Part shown: positions 40,869 through 50,539 of the stretch, piece by piece
Layout of the letters: every line of letters begins with the position of its first letter
Position numbering within the stretch: position 1 is the stretch's first letter
Source of the DNA: Cupriavidus sp. BIS7
GTDB taxonomy: Bacteria; Pseudomonadota; Gammaproteobacteria; Burkholderiales; Burkholderiaceae
NCBI RefSeq assembly: GCF_000292345.1
Contig: NZ_ALOU01000010.1
Location: 149,798 to 213,797, forward strand
Reading direction: 5' to 3'
Length of the DNA: 64,000 nucleotides
Position numbers and translations under genes: made by a program
The notes under the pieces: generated by a model
Told to the model about the DNA's origin: nothing
Seen by the model: only the letters and a program-made list of their open reading frames with translations
Databases searched by the model: none

Positions 40869-41732
40869 ATGTCGAGTTGGTCGCCACACTCCGAATCACC
40901 ACAGAAACGAGCCATTGCTCACGTCGCCGCGCGTAGCTCGGGGTTGCCTCTGGCTCCGGATATGTCGGTGACACTCAATTTCCATCCTGATCGGAGTTAT
41001 GGAGGGGTGCCCATTCTTCATGCGCTGACCGTGGAGCGCGTATATCGATCTCAATTTGAAACGGGCACCAGCAACGGAGGACTGACAGCCTACGTAGGTG
41101 GCGATCGTTGGGCTTGGGAGAGCCGGATTTTTGGTGGCGCCTACGATCAGATGCCGCCGGAAGAGCGGCCGAAGTATGGGGCATTAAACTACAAGAGGCG
41201 GGCGATAGGAGGAGCGTCTCGCTTTGGTTCAGCACACTTTCGGCTTCGGTCCGAGGCGTTGGAACGATGTACGTTCTGCTATCCAGATAGCGTCTTCGAA
41301 CCCACGCACTTTGGCGTCTCGGCAAAAATGGGGCTTGTTGCACGGGCGCTAAACGATGCCAATGACCCACTGGACGATTACATCGAGGCGCATATACATG
41401 GCCCTATTCGGTTGTCCGAGGATGTGGAAGCGCTGGTCCTTGACCCTTGCTATCAGGGCACAGAGATTGAAGTGCAGGCGCACCGGCTCCCGTGCGCCAT
41501 CGAATGGCACCCGGGGTTCCGGCTGCCCGTCGAAACATTGAGGCAGTATCCCGAGTATCGAGGCAAGAAGTATGTTGACTTGGGCCTAAAGATTGCACGC
41601 GACGGTTGCCTCGACCCCGCTTGCATTGGTAAGGCTGCCTGTACCGGAGCGTATGACCCGCAGGATCTTAAAAAGGTTTGGCACTACCTTGCTCGGTATG
41701 GCGAACCATCCTTGTCGCCTGACGCAGCCTGA
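40869..41732 (+). CDS. DUF3626-family protein
   Basis: The ATG at 40869 has GGAG seven bases upstream and gives 287 residues; the frame is open earlier but the extension is unlike the family. The hallmark VTLNFHPDRS, then VYRSQFETGTSNGGLTAYVGG, marks DUF3626. A central cysteine pair (RCTFCYPDS) and a C-terminal CLDPACIGKAAC follow. The biochemical role of the family is unknown. It stands alone on the plus strand and is the only clearly non-chaperone cargo gene of this size. Confidence 0.8.
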   Translation: MSSWSPHSESPQKRAIAHVAARSSGLPLAPDMSVTLNFHPDRSYGGVPILHALTVERVYRSQFETGTSNGGLTAYVGGDRWAWESRIFGGAYDQMPPEERPKYGALNYKRRAIGGASRFGSAHFRLRSEALERCTFCYPDSVFEPTHFGVSAKMGLVARALNDANDPLDDYIEAHIHGPIRLSEDVEALVLDPCYQGTEIEVQAHRLPCAIEWHPGFRLPVETLRQYPEYRGKKYVDLGLKIARDGCLDPACIGKAACTGAYDPQDLKKVWHYLARYGEPSLSPDAA

Positions 41733-42030
41733 GTAAGCCTGAGTAACGCAGAACCAGCGGCAGAGCATTTCCACAAAGAGCGGGCGACTCGCCCTATCCG
41801 CATGAATCCCAGCACAGCACTGCCACCGTGCGCGGTTTGTTTGAGCCTCCCGGAATTTCGCCCCCGTCCACCACCATACCGATGGGGTCTTCCACGCACC
41901 CGGGTATCCCCCGATTGAGGGGTGCGCCGCACGGCGCGACGCTATTGCCCACCAACGCGAGCAACTCGCGCCTTGGTGCATCGCCAGATTCGCTGCGTTC
42001 GAAAAACCCGTCAGAACAAGGGGCGACGTT
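41733..42030. other. Intergenic region
   Basis: Nothing recognisable is seen between the DUF3626 gene and the hypothetical gene at 42031. An opposite-strand frame (41586-42185) overlaps both neighbours and is not supported. Confidence 0.4.
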
Positions 42031-42750
42031 ATGGCCAGGCGAGACAACGACATTCTCCAGGAGGGCGGTAACCCCACTGGCTGGAGCACGGAGGAATACG
42101 GGCTGCAGGCAGTTCGACTCTGCCGGGACGATGCGACATGCCAACTTGAGCATTTGGTCCACGCATGCGTCACGTGGCGCAGCAAGTCCTACTTCTTTGT
42201 GAGCGGCATCGACGGCCATGGCCAGGCTCGCCTAGCCGGAGTCTTCCGGATCTATCAGCGTGGCGAGCTCAAGCCGGCCTTGCCGATCGATTACCCGCCG
42301 CCGATTCTGGAGAGCTTCCCGGAGGACTGCCACGGGCCCCTGGAATCACAGCGGTCCACGAGAGAGGTTTCTGACATTCTGCTTACTGCGCTCGAGCCCG
42401 GGCTCGCGTTGGGGCGGCGCGAAATCGTGGGCCAGGGCTTGCTGAGCACCAGTGAGTACACCCGGGCCGTCAAGACTCTATCGAGGACCGGCCGAATCCG
42501 ACGCAGCGCCGACACCGTCGGGAAGTCAACCGCAGACGCGCAGTACGTCCGAAAGCGAAGCGGCCCACCAGCGGCCGACGCAACTTCGTGTCCACCAAGC
42601 TCAACACATGCACCAATCAGCTTCGAGGGATTGCTCGACGCCTGGCAGATTCGGCTGCCGTCAGCGCCAATAGGCGAGCGCAGTGTCCTGCGACAGCGGA
42701 TTACACAGGAGGGACCATCTGTGCGCGCTTTGCCTTCGACCCGACGTTAA
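42031..42750 (+). CDS. Hypothetical protein (239 aa)
   Basis: From the ATG at 42031 the frame encodes a polar protein. A plausible folded N-terminal half runs to about residue 160 (EYGLQAVRLCRDDATCQLEH, then SYFFVSGIDGHGQARLAG). The last 70 residues are low-complexity, rich in Ser, Pro and Arg. No family is recognised. The N-terminal part has good codon use. The C-terminal part could be read-through of non-coding DNA. Confidence 0.45.
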   Translation: MARRDNDILQEGGNPTGWSTEEYGLQAVRLCRDDATCQLEHLVHACVTWRSKSYFFVSGIDGHGQARLAGVFRIYQRGELKPALPIDYPPPILESFPEDCHGPLESQRSTREVSDILLTALEPGLALGRREIVGQGLLSTSEYTRAVKTLSRTGRIRRSADTVGKSTADAQYVRKRSGPPAADATSCPPSSTHAPISFEGLLDAWQIRLPSAPIGERSVLRQRITQEGPSVRALPSTRR

Positions 42751-42957
42751 GCCGACCGGCGGAATGGTGTCAGGCAGAGACTATCGGGTAGTTGCTGATT
42801 GAGGCTTCATACCGGGTGACGAAGCGGCAGCTCTGACACTTGCGGGGTGCTGATGGCCTGCATTTCAACATTCAGTCCTGTTCGAATCCGAGCCACTGCA
42901 ATGGGCGCGTGAGCGGCACAATGAAGCTCCGGCATACTGACGGTGGGTGTTCGGTGG

Positions 42958-45897
42958 CTAGCCGGCTTGGTTGCGCTGGGGCGCCTGCTCCCGCAAATAC
43001 GACGCACTTGGCAGGAGCCGGTGGGCGTAGCGGGCAATGGGAAATTCGAAAGTGCCCCGAAGGTTGATGCCGTCGAGATAGGTGGGGCCGATCTGACGCA
43101 GGTCTTCGGCACGCATCGGTTCGCCACCGACCGCCTCAATGGCATCCAGCGCCTTTTGCATGTGCATCGTGTTCCACGCCATCAGGGCATTGGCCAGCAA
43201 CGACAGGGACGAGGAAACTGCTGCGAGCGAGGCATCGTGTCGCGTCAGTTCGGCCGGGATCTTGCCGTGATGGATGGCCCGCTGGACCACGTGGACGGCT
43301 TCGCCGCGGTTCAGCGCATGCTGCATTTCATGGCGGAAGACGGGGATGGTGAAGTAGTCGACCAGGAAGATCGTGCGAAACAGCCGTCCAAGATGGACAC
43401 CGGCTTCATAGACAGGTTGCCCGCGTGCGGCTGCGCTGAATCGTGTCAGCGCCTGGACGGCCGTGCACTGGCCGCTTTGGACCGAAGCGGCAATGCGGAC
43501 CAGTTCATCCCAGGACCGCTCAATGAGGTTCAGCCGGACATCGTCGTCGATGACAGCAACGAGTTCTGCCGGCACGTCATGAAGCCTGGGGACGTGGAGA
43601 TGCCGGTCACGCAGGTGCGCAAGCCGCGGACACAGGTCAAATCCCAGCAGACGGGACTGGCTCATCGCGAAATCGGTGTACCCGTGCGTATCGACAGCCA
43701 GTTGCGCCACGTCTTCGCCGCCGTTCTGCCGGATCACCCCCTCGATGGCCGCACCGGCCTGCCGTTCATTGAGCAGGATCGGCTGATCATGGAAGATCCC
43801 CCACCTATCGCGGACGTGGGTGTACATGCCAACCGATGGCGTGCGGCGACGCGGATCGGCCCGTGCCCGCCACACTGTGCGCGACGTCTCCAGCGACATC
43901 ATGTCCGACGAAGCCAGATCGGCGCGCCCCCAGTGCTGGGCGATCGGATGCTGATGCATGAAAGTCAGCACGGTATCGGCGGCTTCCCGCAGTTTTCGCT
44001 CATCCGCGATGCGGTGCATCATCTGCCGGATCGCACTGGGCGACAACTCCGGCACCATGCGTGCCAGATCCGCCGCCGACATCGAGGTGCCGTGCGCCAG
44101 CACCGCTGCGTAGACCAGCAGCAACTCCGTGCGCGAATAGGGTTCCCGGCCCAACAGGAGCCAACTGAAGTGCGTGCTGCTATCGATTTCCAGCAGGATC
44201 TCGGGCAGCTGCCCGCCAGGGTGCCGTTCGAACAAGGCACGCCGCAGGGCCTCCGCCGAGGCAACAGGGGCCTTTGCCACCAGAGGGTCGATATGAATCG
44301 CGTCGTCGATCTTGACTTCACCGCGCACGACGGCATCCCGCAACCGAGCCAGGCCTGCGTCCAATTGCGCGATCACGGGCTCCAGAAAGACCTTGGCGTC
44401 CTGTGGCAGCTTCAGGTGGCCATAGAAGTGATTGCGCTTGGCCTGCCATTCCTCTTTCGCGATCAGCAACGTCGCCCGGCTGCGGAAAGCAAAGCTGTGC
44501 TCGAGGAAGACCGAGCCGTTGCGCAACGCCACCCGCAAGCCGAACAGGGTGCCCCATTCGAGGGCTGCCAGAGCCTTTTGGCGATCCTGACCTTCCAGCG
44601 CAGCCTGCCAGGCTCGCCCGAGACCGATGCTGGTGCGATCGGGGAGCCAGTCGGCGTTGCGGGAATAGAGATTCTGCAAGACTGCGAGCGCCTCGATCAC
44701 CGGGTGTGCCGACTGCGATGTGAAGGGCAACCGCACCAGTTTGGCGAGCAACGCACGGGCCTGCCGATGCCTGGACAGGAGCTGGGCACGGATCAGCCCG
44801 GCACGGCTAGGACGCTGCTGTGTCAGCGCGGCGTCAGCCAAGGCAGCCAACTGCTGGCAAAGCGCCTCCCGGGTCAGGGACGCATCTTCGGCCAACGCTT
44901 TGACGGCGGTCGCGAACTCGCGCATCCGCGTGCCGGGGTCGGGGCGGCCCGCGTCGATCAGGCGCCCCGTATCATTGACGGACTTGCGAATCCAATGTCG
45001 CAGCATCGACGCCAGTTGATCAGTTGCCGTGCACAGGGCGTAGCGGAGAAAGCAAGCAGCCTCCAACTGACGCGATGGCTGCGAGATGCGCTTGCTGACC
45101 GAGGCCGGCCGATTGGCACAACGTCTGGCATAGTGGCGCACCACCGCCTCGTTGCACACCGATGGCCACCGGTGGTGAATCCCCAGCTTGTACAGGCGTT
45201 CGATCTTGTCGAACAACTCCCCCATCTGATGGGTCGAGGTCCGTAGCGGCACGGCCCAGAGCCATTGCTGCAGGCTGGGGCGGTCGCCTTCCGGCCGCGC
45301 CAGCAACGTGCCCCACCTGTCCAGCGTCGCTTCGCCATAGGCGCGCACCAGTTCATCGTTCAGAGCTGTCTCGAAGTCGATGACAGCCTGACTGATCAAT
45401 CGCTTCAGAGCGCGGTCATGAGGAATCAGGACGCGATGTTCGTACAGCCAGCGCTTCAGCTCGTGCAGCAACTCGGTGCGGCTGGGCTGTCCCGCCAACC
45501 GCTCCTTGAGCCAGCGTGTCAGGTAGCGGCGCTGATGCTCGGCGACCGGACTGAACCCGAGCGCCTCGTACGCCAACATCTGATGGTCCACCAGCGTATC
45601 AATGCGCCCGTCATAGAGCGCAGTCAGCGTGCCCATGTCCGGCGGTGTCACCCCGATCTGCGCACCGACATGGGCCCAGAGGAATCGGGGCACCTGCTTG
45701 CAGGCATCCAGGGTACGTCCCGTCATGCGGATGAAGCCGATATGGACAGCGACGGCAAGGCGGTACAGATGACTGCGGCGGGACTCGATCAGCGCCCGTT
45801 CCTTCGGAGAGTAAGAGAAGAACGTGGCGAGTTCGAACTCGCTGAGCTCGCGCGGCATCTGCCGCATCCCGAGATAGGCCAACCGCCAATGATCCAT
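42958..45897 (-). CDS. tnpA: Tn3-family transposase TnpA
   Basis: A 979-residue Tn3-type transposase (start ATG 45897 with GGGGAG upstream). It has the family N-terminus (MPRELSEFELATFF, then DGRIDTLVDHQMLAYEALGF in part). The C-terminal DDE domain shows VDTHGYTDFAMSQ (Asp) and the conserved RGEAVHVVQRAIHHG (Glu), with the final LMAWNTMHMQKAL. It is full-length. The 5' end is only 224 bases from the right terminal repeat, so tnpA is transcribed inward, the reverse of the usual Tn3 layout. Confidence 0.95.
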   Translation of the reverse strand: MDHWRLAYLGMRQMPRELSEFELATFFSYSPKERALIESRRSHLYRLAVAVHIGFIRMTGRTLDACKQVPRFLWAHVGAQIGVTPPDMGTLTALYDGRIDTLVDHQMLAYEALGFSPVAEHQRRYLTRWLKERLAGQPSRTELLHELKRWLYEHRVLIPHDRALKRLISQAVIDFETALNDELVRAYGEATLDRWGTLLARPEGDRPSLQQWLWAVPLRTSTHQMGELFDKIERLYKLGIHHRWPSVCNEAVVRHYARRCANRPASVSKRISQPSRQLEAACFLRYALCTATDQLASMLRHWIRKSVNDTGRLIDAGRPDPGTRMREFATAVKALAEDASLTREALCQQLAALADAALTQQRPSRAGLIRAQLLSRHRQARALLAKLVRLPFTSQSAHPVIEALAVLQNLYSRNADWLPDRTSIGLGRAWQAALEGQDRQKALAALEWGTLFGLRVALRNGSVFLEHSFAFRSRATLLIAKEEWQAKRNHFYGHLKLPQDAKVFLEPVIAQLDAGLARLRDAVVRGEVKIDDAIHIDPLVAKAPVASAEALRRALFERHPGGQLPEILLEIDSSTHFSWLLLGREPYSRTELLLVYAAVLAHGTSMSAADLARMVPELSPSAIRQMMHRIADERKLREAADTVLTFMHQHPIAQHWGRADLASSDMMSLETSRTVWRARADPRRRTPSVGMYTHVRDRWGIFHDQPILLNERQAGAAIEGVIRQNGGEDVAQLAVDTHGYTDFAMSQSRLLGFDLCPRLAHLRDRHLHVPRLHDVPAELVAVIDDDVRLNLIERSWDELVRIAASVQSGQCTAVQALTRFSAAARGQPVYEAGVHLGRLFRTIFLVDYFTIPVFRHEMQHALNRGEAVHVVQRAIHHGKIPAELTRHDASLAAVSSSLSLLANALMAWNTMHMQKALDAIEAVGGEPMRAEDLRQIGPTYLDGINLRGTFEFPIARYAHRLLPSASYLREQAPQRNQAG

Positions 45898-46054
45898 CGC
45901 GCTCCCCAAGCGTGAGACGGACTGCGGAGGTTAACGGCAATGCGATGGCGGCGCAACGTGCGGAGCACAAAAGTGCAGCATCAAGCAACTCGGTCTGCGC
46001 AAAAAATGGTAGACAGCAAGTTGTTGATTGTTTGGGAATTTTGCCCGGGCACCT

Positions 46055-46121
46055 CCCGGAAACCCGCATTGGTGCTAGGGGTGGCTACCCCGGTAAATTG
46101 CACGGAAATCAAGGGGACCCC
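46055..46121 (-). repeat. Right terminal inverted repeat (IRR)
   Basis: Inverted copy of 23033-23099 with about 62 of 67 positions matching. The outer end is CCCC on the plus strand, and the TSD ATGAA (46122-46126) lies directly outside. Confidence 0.92.
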
Positions 46122-46489
46122 ATGAAGAGCGACCGCCGCCTGATGTCGACCTCCACTGTCGTGAAGGCGGTTATATTCTTCGACTTTCCCCAAGGAACTG
46201 GCGTCCCATCCCCTTGGCCTCGAAGCACGCCGACAAGCGCAAAACCCATGCCATCTTGAACTACGTAAGCAATATCTGGAATTCCATCCCCGTTCAGGTC
46301 GCCGGCGGCAATACTCGCCACCTTCTTGTCCGGGTAGAGTTTTGCAATCACCAATTTTGCATCAGTTTTAAGAGGGACCTTTGTCACCGGCTCCGCGCAA
46401 AGCTGTTTCGACAAAAGAATGAAGAGAGCGGCTATGCCTTTGCCCATATCGATTCTGAACCGTTTTGATTTGCTCGTTATAGTAGTCAT
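46122..46489 (-). pseudogene. N-terminal half of host gene split by the transposon
   Basis: From ATG 46489 (an alternative start is 46447) the protein has a signal-peptide-like segment (GIAALFILLSKQLCAEP) and an FG-GAP/calcium-loop-like motif (ASIAAGDLNGDGIPDIAYVV). It reads to RRRSLF and then meets the transposon. The continuation lies at 23032 and below. It was probably a secreted protein of about 210 residues. Function unknown. Confidence 0.75.
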
Positions 46490-47009
46490 TGAATGATTGA
46501 AGACGGGCGCATGCCGCATCGATCAGACGCTCTTGTGCCGAAAACTAGCGTCTACCCGAAATGCCCTGACTCCCTGTCACTGCCCAGAGCTCTCAGTGGG
46601 TACCGCAAATATGATCCGCGTCAGTTTCGATAAAAGACTTGGAAATCGCAACCCTGGCCATGCTTGATTGTCTCAAAGCAGTCACACCACCTCGTCGCCG
46701 CGATTGTCTCTAACGGGTTGGAAGTCGCCTCTGGCAGAAAGAAGCCCGTACGCGGATAGGCCGAAGGCAGAGATCGGTAGAATAGAGATGTGGCGCGGTG
46801 ACGGTAGGTCGCCGCATCGTCCTTATAGGTTGCTTCCGGCTGGAGCGGTTGCCGGGTGGGGCTTTCACCCACTGGAAAAGCGCCGCCTTAGCACGGCGCA
46901 CGCCATAACCGGTCGTTCGACATACCGGCGTGAATCGTCCACAATCGGTTGAAACATCAAGGAAAAGGAAAGGCCGCGTGAGCGGTTCAAGCACACAGCG
47001 CCCGTATGT
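46490..47009. other. Intergenic region with dispersed repeat
   Basis: No gene is supported. The region carries copy B of the dispersed repeat and should contain the promoter of the host gene at 46489. Confidence 0.45.
46721..46778 (+). repeat. Dispersed intergenic repeat, copy B
   Basis: The order GAAGTCGCCTCTGGC, then GAAGCCCGTACGCGGATAGG, then CCGAAGGCAGAGATCGG is shared with copies C and D. Confidence 0.7.
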
Positions 47010-47459
47010 ATGCCACTTGAAACTGTTCACTTCGACAGCGTGTCCGGCCTGGTTCGTACGTCGCAGAATCGCCGCTTGGCCACACTCTTCAACTTCACCG
47101 TGGCCGGGCACACAGAATATTCCGTCGTCGTGCCTGGCAGACCGCGCATTGAAGCAGGCATGACAATCACGGCATACCTTAAAGAGGCCGGCAATTGGCA
47201 GACGCTAGTCGGCTGGCGCGATCACGCGAATGGCGAAATTGTCTGCGACAGCGCCACCGAGGAGATCATCATCAGTGCTGTCTTGCCACTAATGATGGCG
47301 ACCTTTGCAGTCTCTGGATGGCCGCAGCCGCAGGCTATGGTGGGCGTAGTTATCATGGCGGCGTATCTGGCCTGGGCGATCGGGCGGATCCGCACGCTGC
47401 GACGCGCACGTGCCGCGCTGGCGGTGTTGCCGCTCCCTGGGTCCGAGCGTGCACCGTGA
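47010..47459 (+). CDS. Small membrane protein
   Basis: The 149-residue protein has a polar N-terminal beta-rich part of about 85 residues. Two adjacent hydrophobic segments follow (IIISAVLPLMMATFAVSGW and AMVGVVIMAAYLAWAIGRI) and then a basic tail. The layout suggests a periplasmic or cytoplasmic domain tethered by a hairpin. No family is recognised. The next gene starts 16 bases downstream and is also a small membrane protein. Confidence 0.6.
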   Translation: MPLETVHFDSVSGLVRTSQNRRLATLFNFTVAGHTEYSVVVPGRPRIEAGMTITAYLKEAGNWQTLVGWRDHANGEIVCDSATEEIIISAVLPLMMATFAVSGWPQPQAMVGVVIMAAYLAWAIGRIRTLRRARAALAVLPLPGSERAP

Positions 47460-47475
47460 ACGGCAACGAACCGAT

Positions 47476-47745
47476 ATGTCACAAGAAACCGATCTTGCCC
47501 GCTGGCGTTTATATAAGCGTGCCGTTGTGGCCTATTCGGGTGGCGTCGCGATGGTGCTTCTCGCTCTCGCTATATCAATTCGCCACGGAGCTGGTTGGAG
47601 ACCGGTTTTGGCCGGAGTGCCGCTCTACGTAACGGTGTTCGGTGGTATCACGTACCAGTTCATAAAGGAGCCGCGCGCTAAACGGGAAGCGCTAGCGGTA
47701 GCTCACTCAGACCGTCGTGTGTCCGCTTTTCACGATCGTGAATAG
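47476..47745 (+). CDS. Small two-segment membrane protein
   Basis: An 89-residue protein starting MSQETDLARW at 47476 with hydrophobic stretches VVAYSGGVAMVLLALAISI and VLAGVPLYVTVFGGITYQF. Probably co-transcribed with the gene at 47010. Function unknown. Confidence 0.55.
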   Translation: MSQETDLARWRLYKRAVVAYSGGVAMVLLALAISIRHGAGWRPVLAGVPLYVTVFGGITYQFIKEPRAKREALAVAHSDRRVSAFHDRE

Positions 47746-47754
47746 CTTCTCAAG

Positions 47755-47818
47755 GTCGGTAGTTGCCTCTGGCGCCAGGGCTCCCGTGCGCGAATAGACC
47801 GAAGGCGAAGACCGGCCA
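47755..47818 (+). repeat. Dispersed intergenic repeat, copy C
   Basis: Shares TTGCCTCTGGC, CTCCCGTGCGCGAATAGACC and GAAGGCGAAGACCGGCC-type blocks with copies B and D. Confidence 0.65.
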
Positions 47819-47977
47819 TCAACGGTCTCTCCCGATCTGTCGGCGAACGTCTGGTCGTGTGACGGGAGAGCTGTCCTTCGGCACCGATAGCGCTGGGCAA
47901 CTGGTTGATTGCTCCAGTCGCTCTCTTCATCTTGGATGTAGCTGCGGTATTCAGAAGTGGCGGTCGAGAGGCTCGCG

Positions 47978-49525
47978 TTAGCTCCGGTATACGGCGACCG
48001 CTTCGCTCAACTTGTGCGTTCGGACTTCAAGGCTGTCGGCGGCTTCCGCAGATTCATGAGCCAGCCCGGCATTCTGCTGCGTCATCCGGTCGAGCTGCGT
48101 CACGGCAACGTTGACCTGCCCGATCCCCTCCGACTGCTCCCTGGTCGCCAAACTGATCTCGTTGATGAGGTCGTTTACCCTTGTGACCTGGCTCAAGATG
48201 TTGCACATTGAGTCTCGGGCCTTGCTCACAAGCCCACTGCCGACGGCGGTTTTGTCAACGCTGTCGTTGATCAGGACCGTGATTTCTTTGGCTGCCGCGG
48301 AGCTGCGCTGCGCAAGCGTTCGCACTTCTCCGGCCACGACCGCGAAGCCACGCCCCTGTTCCCCGGCCCGTGCTGCCTCGACCGCTGCATTCAGGGCGAG
48401 GATGTTCGTCTGGAACGCGATGCCTTCGATGACGCTGATGATCGCGCCGATTTTTCTGCTGGCATCAGTTATCTCGTCCATGGTTTCAACGACCTTGCCG
48501 ACTGCCGTATCACCTTCCGATACCGCCTCTCTTGTCAAACCCGCGAGCTTGCTCGCCTGCAGCGCGGTATCGGCGTTATTCCTGACAGTGGCAGTCATCT
48601 GTTCCATCGAAGCCGCCGTCTGCTCGAGACTCGCCGCAGATTGCACACTGCGATCATTCAGATCACTGTTGCCCGCCGCGATGTCGTGGCTGGACTGCTT
48701 GAGTCCGCCAAGCTGTTCGCTCACATCGTCGACGAGTGACCGCAGGTTGAGGCCAGACTGATTAATTGCGCGCAGGATCATCCCGATTTCGTCGACGCGG
48801 TTCAGGTGTATGTTTTCGCTGGGTTGGCCCGCTGCCACGGAGAGGGCCTGTTTGAGCACGGCCTGAAGCGGGCGGGAAATCTGCGCTTCGAGCCAGAACG
48901 ACGTGAGCAGAGAGAGTGCCGCGCCCGTTGCGGCGAAGCCGCAGAGCATCGCGTCATGCAGCCCGAACAGGAAGCCCAACAGCACTGCCAGCGCGAATGA
49001 CACAAGTAGCGCCGAGCGGATGCGCCACCGAACCGGCATGGTCTGCACCAACGAGGTCCACGCGAGCAATCCAGTACGTACAATCAGGCCCTGGTGAAAT
49101 TTCTTCTGGCCTACCTGACCCTCGCGGAAGTCACGATAGAGGCGCTCAGTGGCTTCGATCTCGTAGCGCTCTGGCTTTGTCCGAACTGACAGGTAGCCTG
49201 TCAATTGACCATTGCGAATGATCGGGGCGGCGTTCGCCCGCACCCAATAGTGGTCACCGTTCTTGCGCCGGTTTTTTACCAGAGCGGTCCACGAAAGGCC
49301 CGCTTTGAGGGTCGACCACATGTCCGCAAATGCTTGCGGGGGCATGTCCGGATGCCGCACGAGATTGTGTGGGTGCCCGAGGATCTCGTCGATTTCAAAT
49401 CCGCTGACTTGGATAAACGCCGCATTGGCGTAGGTGATGTGGCTTTGCGTGTCGGTGGTCGACATGAGCGTGGCGTCACGCGGAAAGTCATACTCTCGCT
49501 GTGTTACGGGTAGATTGGTTCGCAT
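47978..49525 (-). CDS. Aer-like methyl-accepting chemotaxis protein with PAS domain
   Basis: The 515-residue protein starts at 49525 ([14 protein letters not shown]). An N-terminal PAS domain ([19 protein letters not shown], then [18 protein letters not shown]) is followed by two hydrophobic segments near residues 175-215, a HAMP-like linker and the MCP signalling domain with [20 protein letters not shown]. That architecture matches Aer-type energy or aerotaxis receptors that bind FAD in the PAS domain. It signals to CheA through CheW. Upstream dyads and direct repeats at 49618-49691 may regulate it. Confidence 0.92.
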   Translation of the reverse strand: MRTNLPVTQREYDFPRDATLMSTTDTQSHITYANAAFIQVSGFEIDEILGHPHNLVRHPDMPPQAFADMWSTLKAGLSWTALVKNRRKNGDHYWVRANAAPIIRNGQLTGYLSVRTKPERYEIEATERLYRDFREGQVGQKKFHQGLIVRTGLLAWTSLVQTMPVRWRIRSALLVSFALAVLLGFLFGLHDAMLCGFAATGAALSLLTSFWLEAQISRPLQAVLKQALSVAAGQPSENIHLNRVDEIGMILRAINQSGLNLRSLVDDVSEQLGGLKQSSHDIAAGNSDLNDRSVQSAASLEQTAASMEQMTATVRNNADTALQASKLAGLTREAVSEGDTAVGKVVETMDEITDASRKIGAIISVIEGIAFQTNILALNAAVEAARAGEQGRGFAVVAGEVRTLAQRSSAAAKEITVLINDSVDKTAVGSGLVSKARDSMCNILSQVTRVNDLINEISLATREQSEGIGQVNVAVTQLDRMTQQNAGLAHESAEAADSLEVRTHKLSEAVAVYRS

Positions 49526-49617
49526 TGAGAAATTTAGGTCGAAAGCGTTTGCGCTCCCGACGGAACGCAATCCGCGAGCCTACGGGGTACGATGCTTTAA
49601 CGACGAAATACGCGAAA

Positions 49618-49691
49618 TAATTATGGTTATTCGTGCCACCATAATTAGCTCGCACTGATCCAAAAATTAGAGCGCACTGATCTAATAATTG
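49618..49691. promoter_or_regulatory. Inverted repeat and tandem direct repeat upstream of chemoreceptor
   Basis: TAATTATGG at 49618-49626 is mirrored by CCATAATTA at 49639-49647. It is followed by two direct repeats of CGCACTGATC-N-AA-TAATTA type at 49651-49669 and 49673-49691. The block begins about 90 bases before the start codon and may bind one or two regulators. Confidence 0.5.
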
Positions 49692-50010
49692 CCTTATACA
49701 ATTCGCATTTAAACCCCACCCGTGCATTCGAACGAATGCGGCGTCTTCCCGAATTCGGCCGGTACTTTCTCGTGAACCATGCCGCTCCCAGCAGTCGCCC
49801 AGTGCAGGCCACCGGGCCGAATCAAGTTGCGGGTGCCAATAGGATCGCGGTTGTGCCTCGCCGCGGAGGCAGTGGTCCAACAAGTCAGGAATGTCGAGTT
49901 TCCAGGATGACGACTCGGGCCTCGGTCGCGAGCCGACCCGTATGAGGATGGCCGCTCAACACCTCAAAGCAGCCGTAGAGATGAGCTCGGGTCAAGGTCC
50001 GGAGAGGGTC

Positions 50011-50070
50011 GGAAGTGGCCTCTGGCCCAAGGAAGCCCGTACACGGATAGGCCGAGGGCAGAGATCGGCC
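50011..50070 (+). repeat. Dispersed intergenic repeat, copy D
   Basis: Nearly the same as copy B: GGAAGTGGCCTCTGGC, GAAGCCCGTACACGGATAGG and CCGAGGGCAGAGATCGG. Confidence 0.7.
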
Positions 50071-50215
50071 ATAAGCTGCCCACTGCGATCGCGATCATGC
50101 AGCCGTTCGAGTGACTGGTCCGCTCAAGCACCGGACGTCCTCTCCATATAATGCTTCCCGCGGCTTGCCCCGCCTTCCCTGAACGCTTGGTTCCGGCCAA
50201 GAGGCTTAGCTGCTT

Positions 50216-50539
50216 CTACGGGGTAGGTGACGCCATGAATTCCATGCTGACATCCTTAGTCTCGCCAATTCCATGCTGTTCGGCCAGCTCCCGCCATGTA
50301 CGCTTGGCTTCACCATCGAAGCATGGCGAGCCCAATAGCAAATAGCGTCGCCCGCTGGCAGTTACACCGACTCCAGTACAACTGTCGAAAGATTGAATCG
50401 CGCTACTCACCCTGTTCTCATTGTTTTCCACGCAGTACCCCACGAAGTACCGTTGGCCGGAGCTTGTTTCACGTACCCGCCAGCGCTTGAGTGTGATTAG
50501 CGGTTGTACATCGACAGCCGCGACCGTGTTCTTCGACAT
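50216..50539 (-). CDS. Hypothetical protein (107 aa)
   Basis: The frame encodes a basic-to-neutral alpha/beta protein (LITLKRWRVRETSSGQRYFV, then YLLLGSPCFDGEAKRTWREL). The first 60 residues look like a small beta-barrel. No family is recognised. Codon use is normal for the region. Confidence 0.5.
   Translation of the reverse strand: MSKNTVAAVDVQPLITLKRWRVRETSSGQRYFVGYCVENNENRVSSAIQSFDSCTGVGVTASGRRYLLLGSPCFDGEAKRTWRELAEQHGIGETKDVSMEFMASPTP

Larger units (their letters stand above)
49526..50215. other. Intergenic region with regulatory repeats and dispersed repeat D
   Basis: No gene is supported. The left part is AT-rich and holds the promoter region of the chemoreceptor; the right part holds repeat copy D. 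Confidence 0.45.

Noticed and set aside
42943..45246. 767-codon plus-strand frame
   Set aside because: It is the mirror of tnpA; only the minus strand carries Tn3 transposase motifs.
42844..46121. Possible smaller Tn3 unit ending at a GGGG near 42844
   Set aside because: The GGGGTGCTGATGGCC sequence matches the 67-bp ends only weakly and no second ATGAA is present. The 23-kb borders have both ends, the duplication and the split gene in support.
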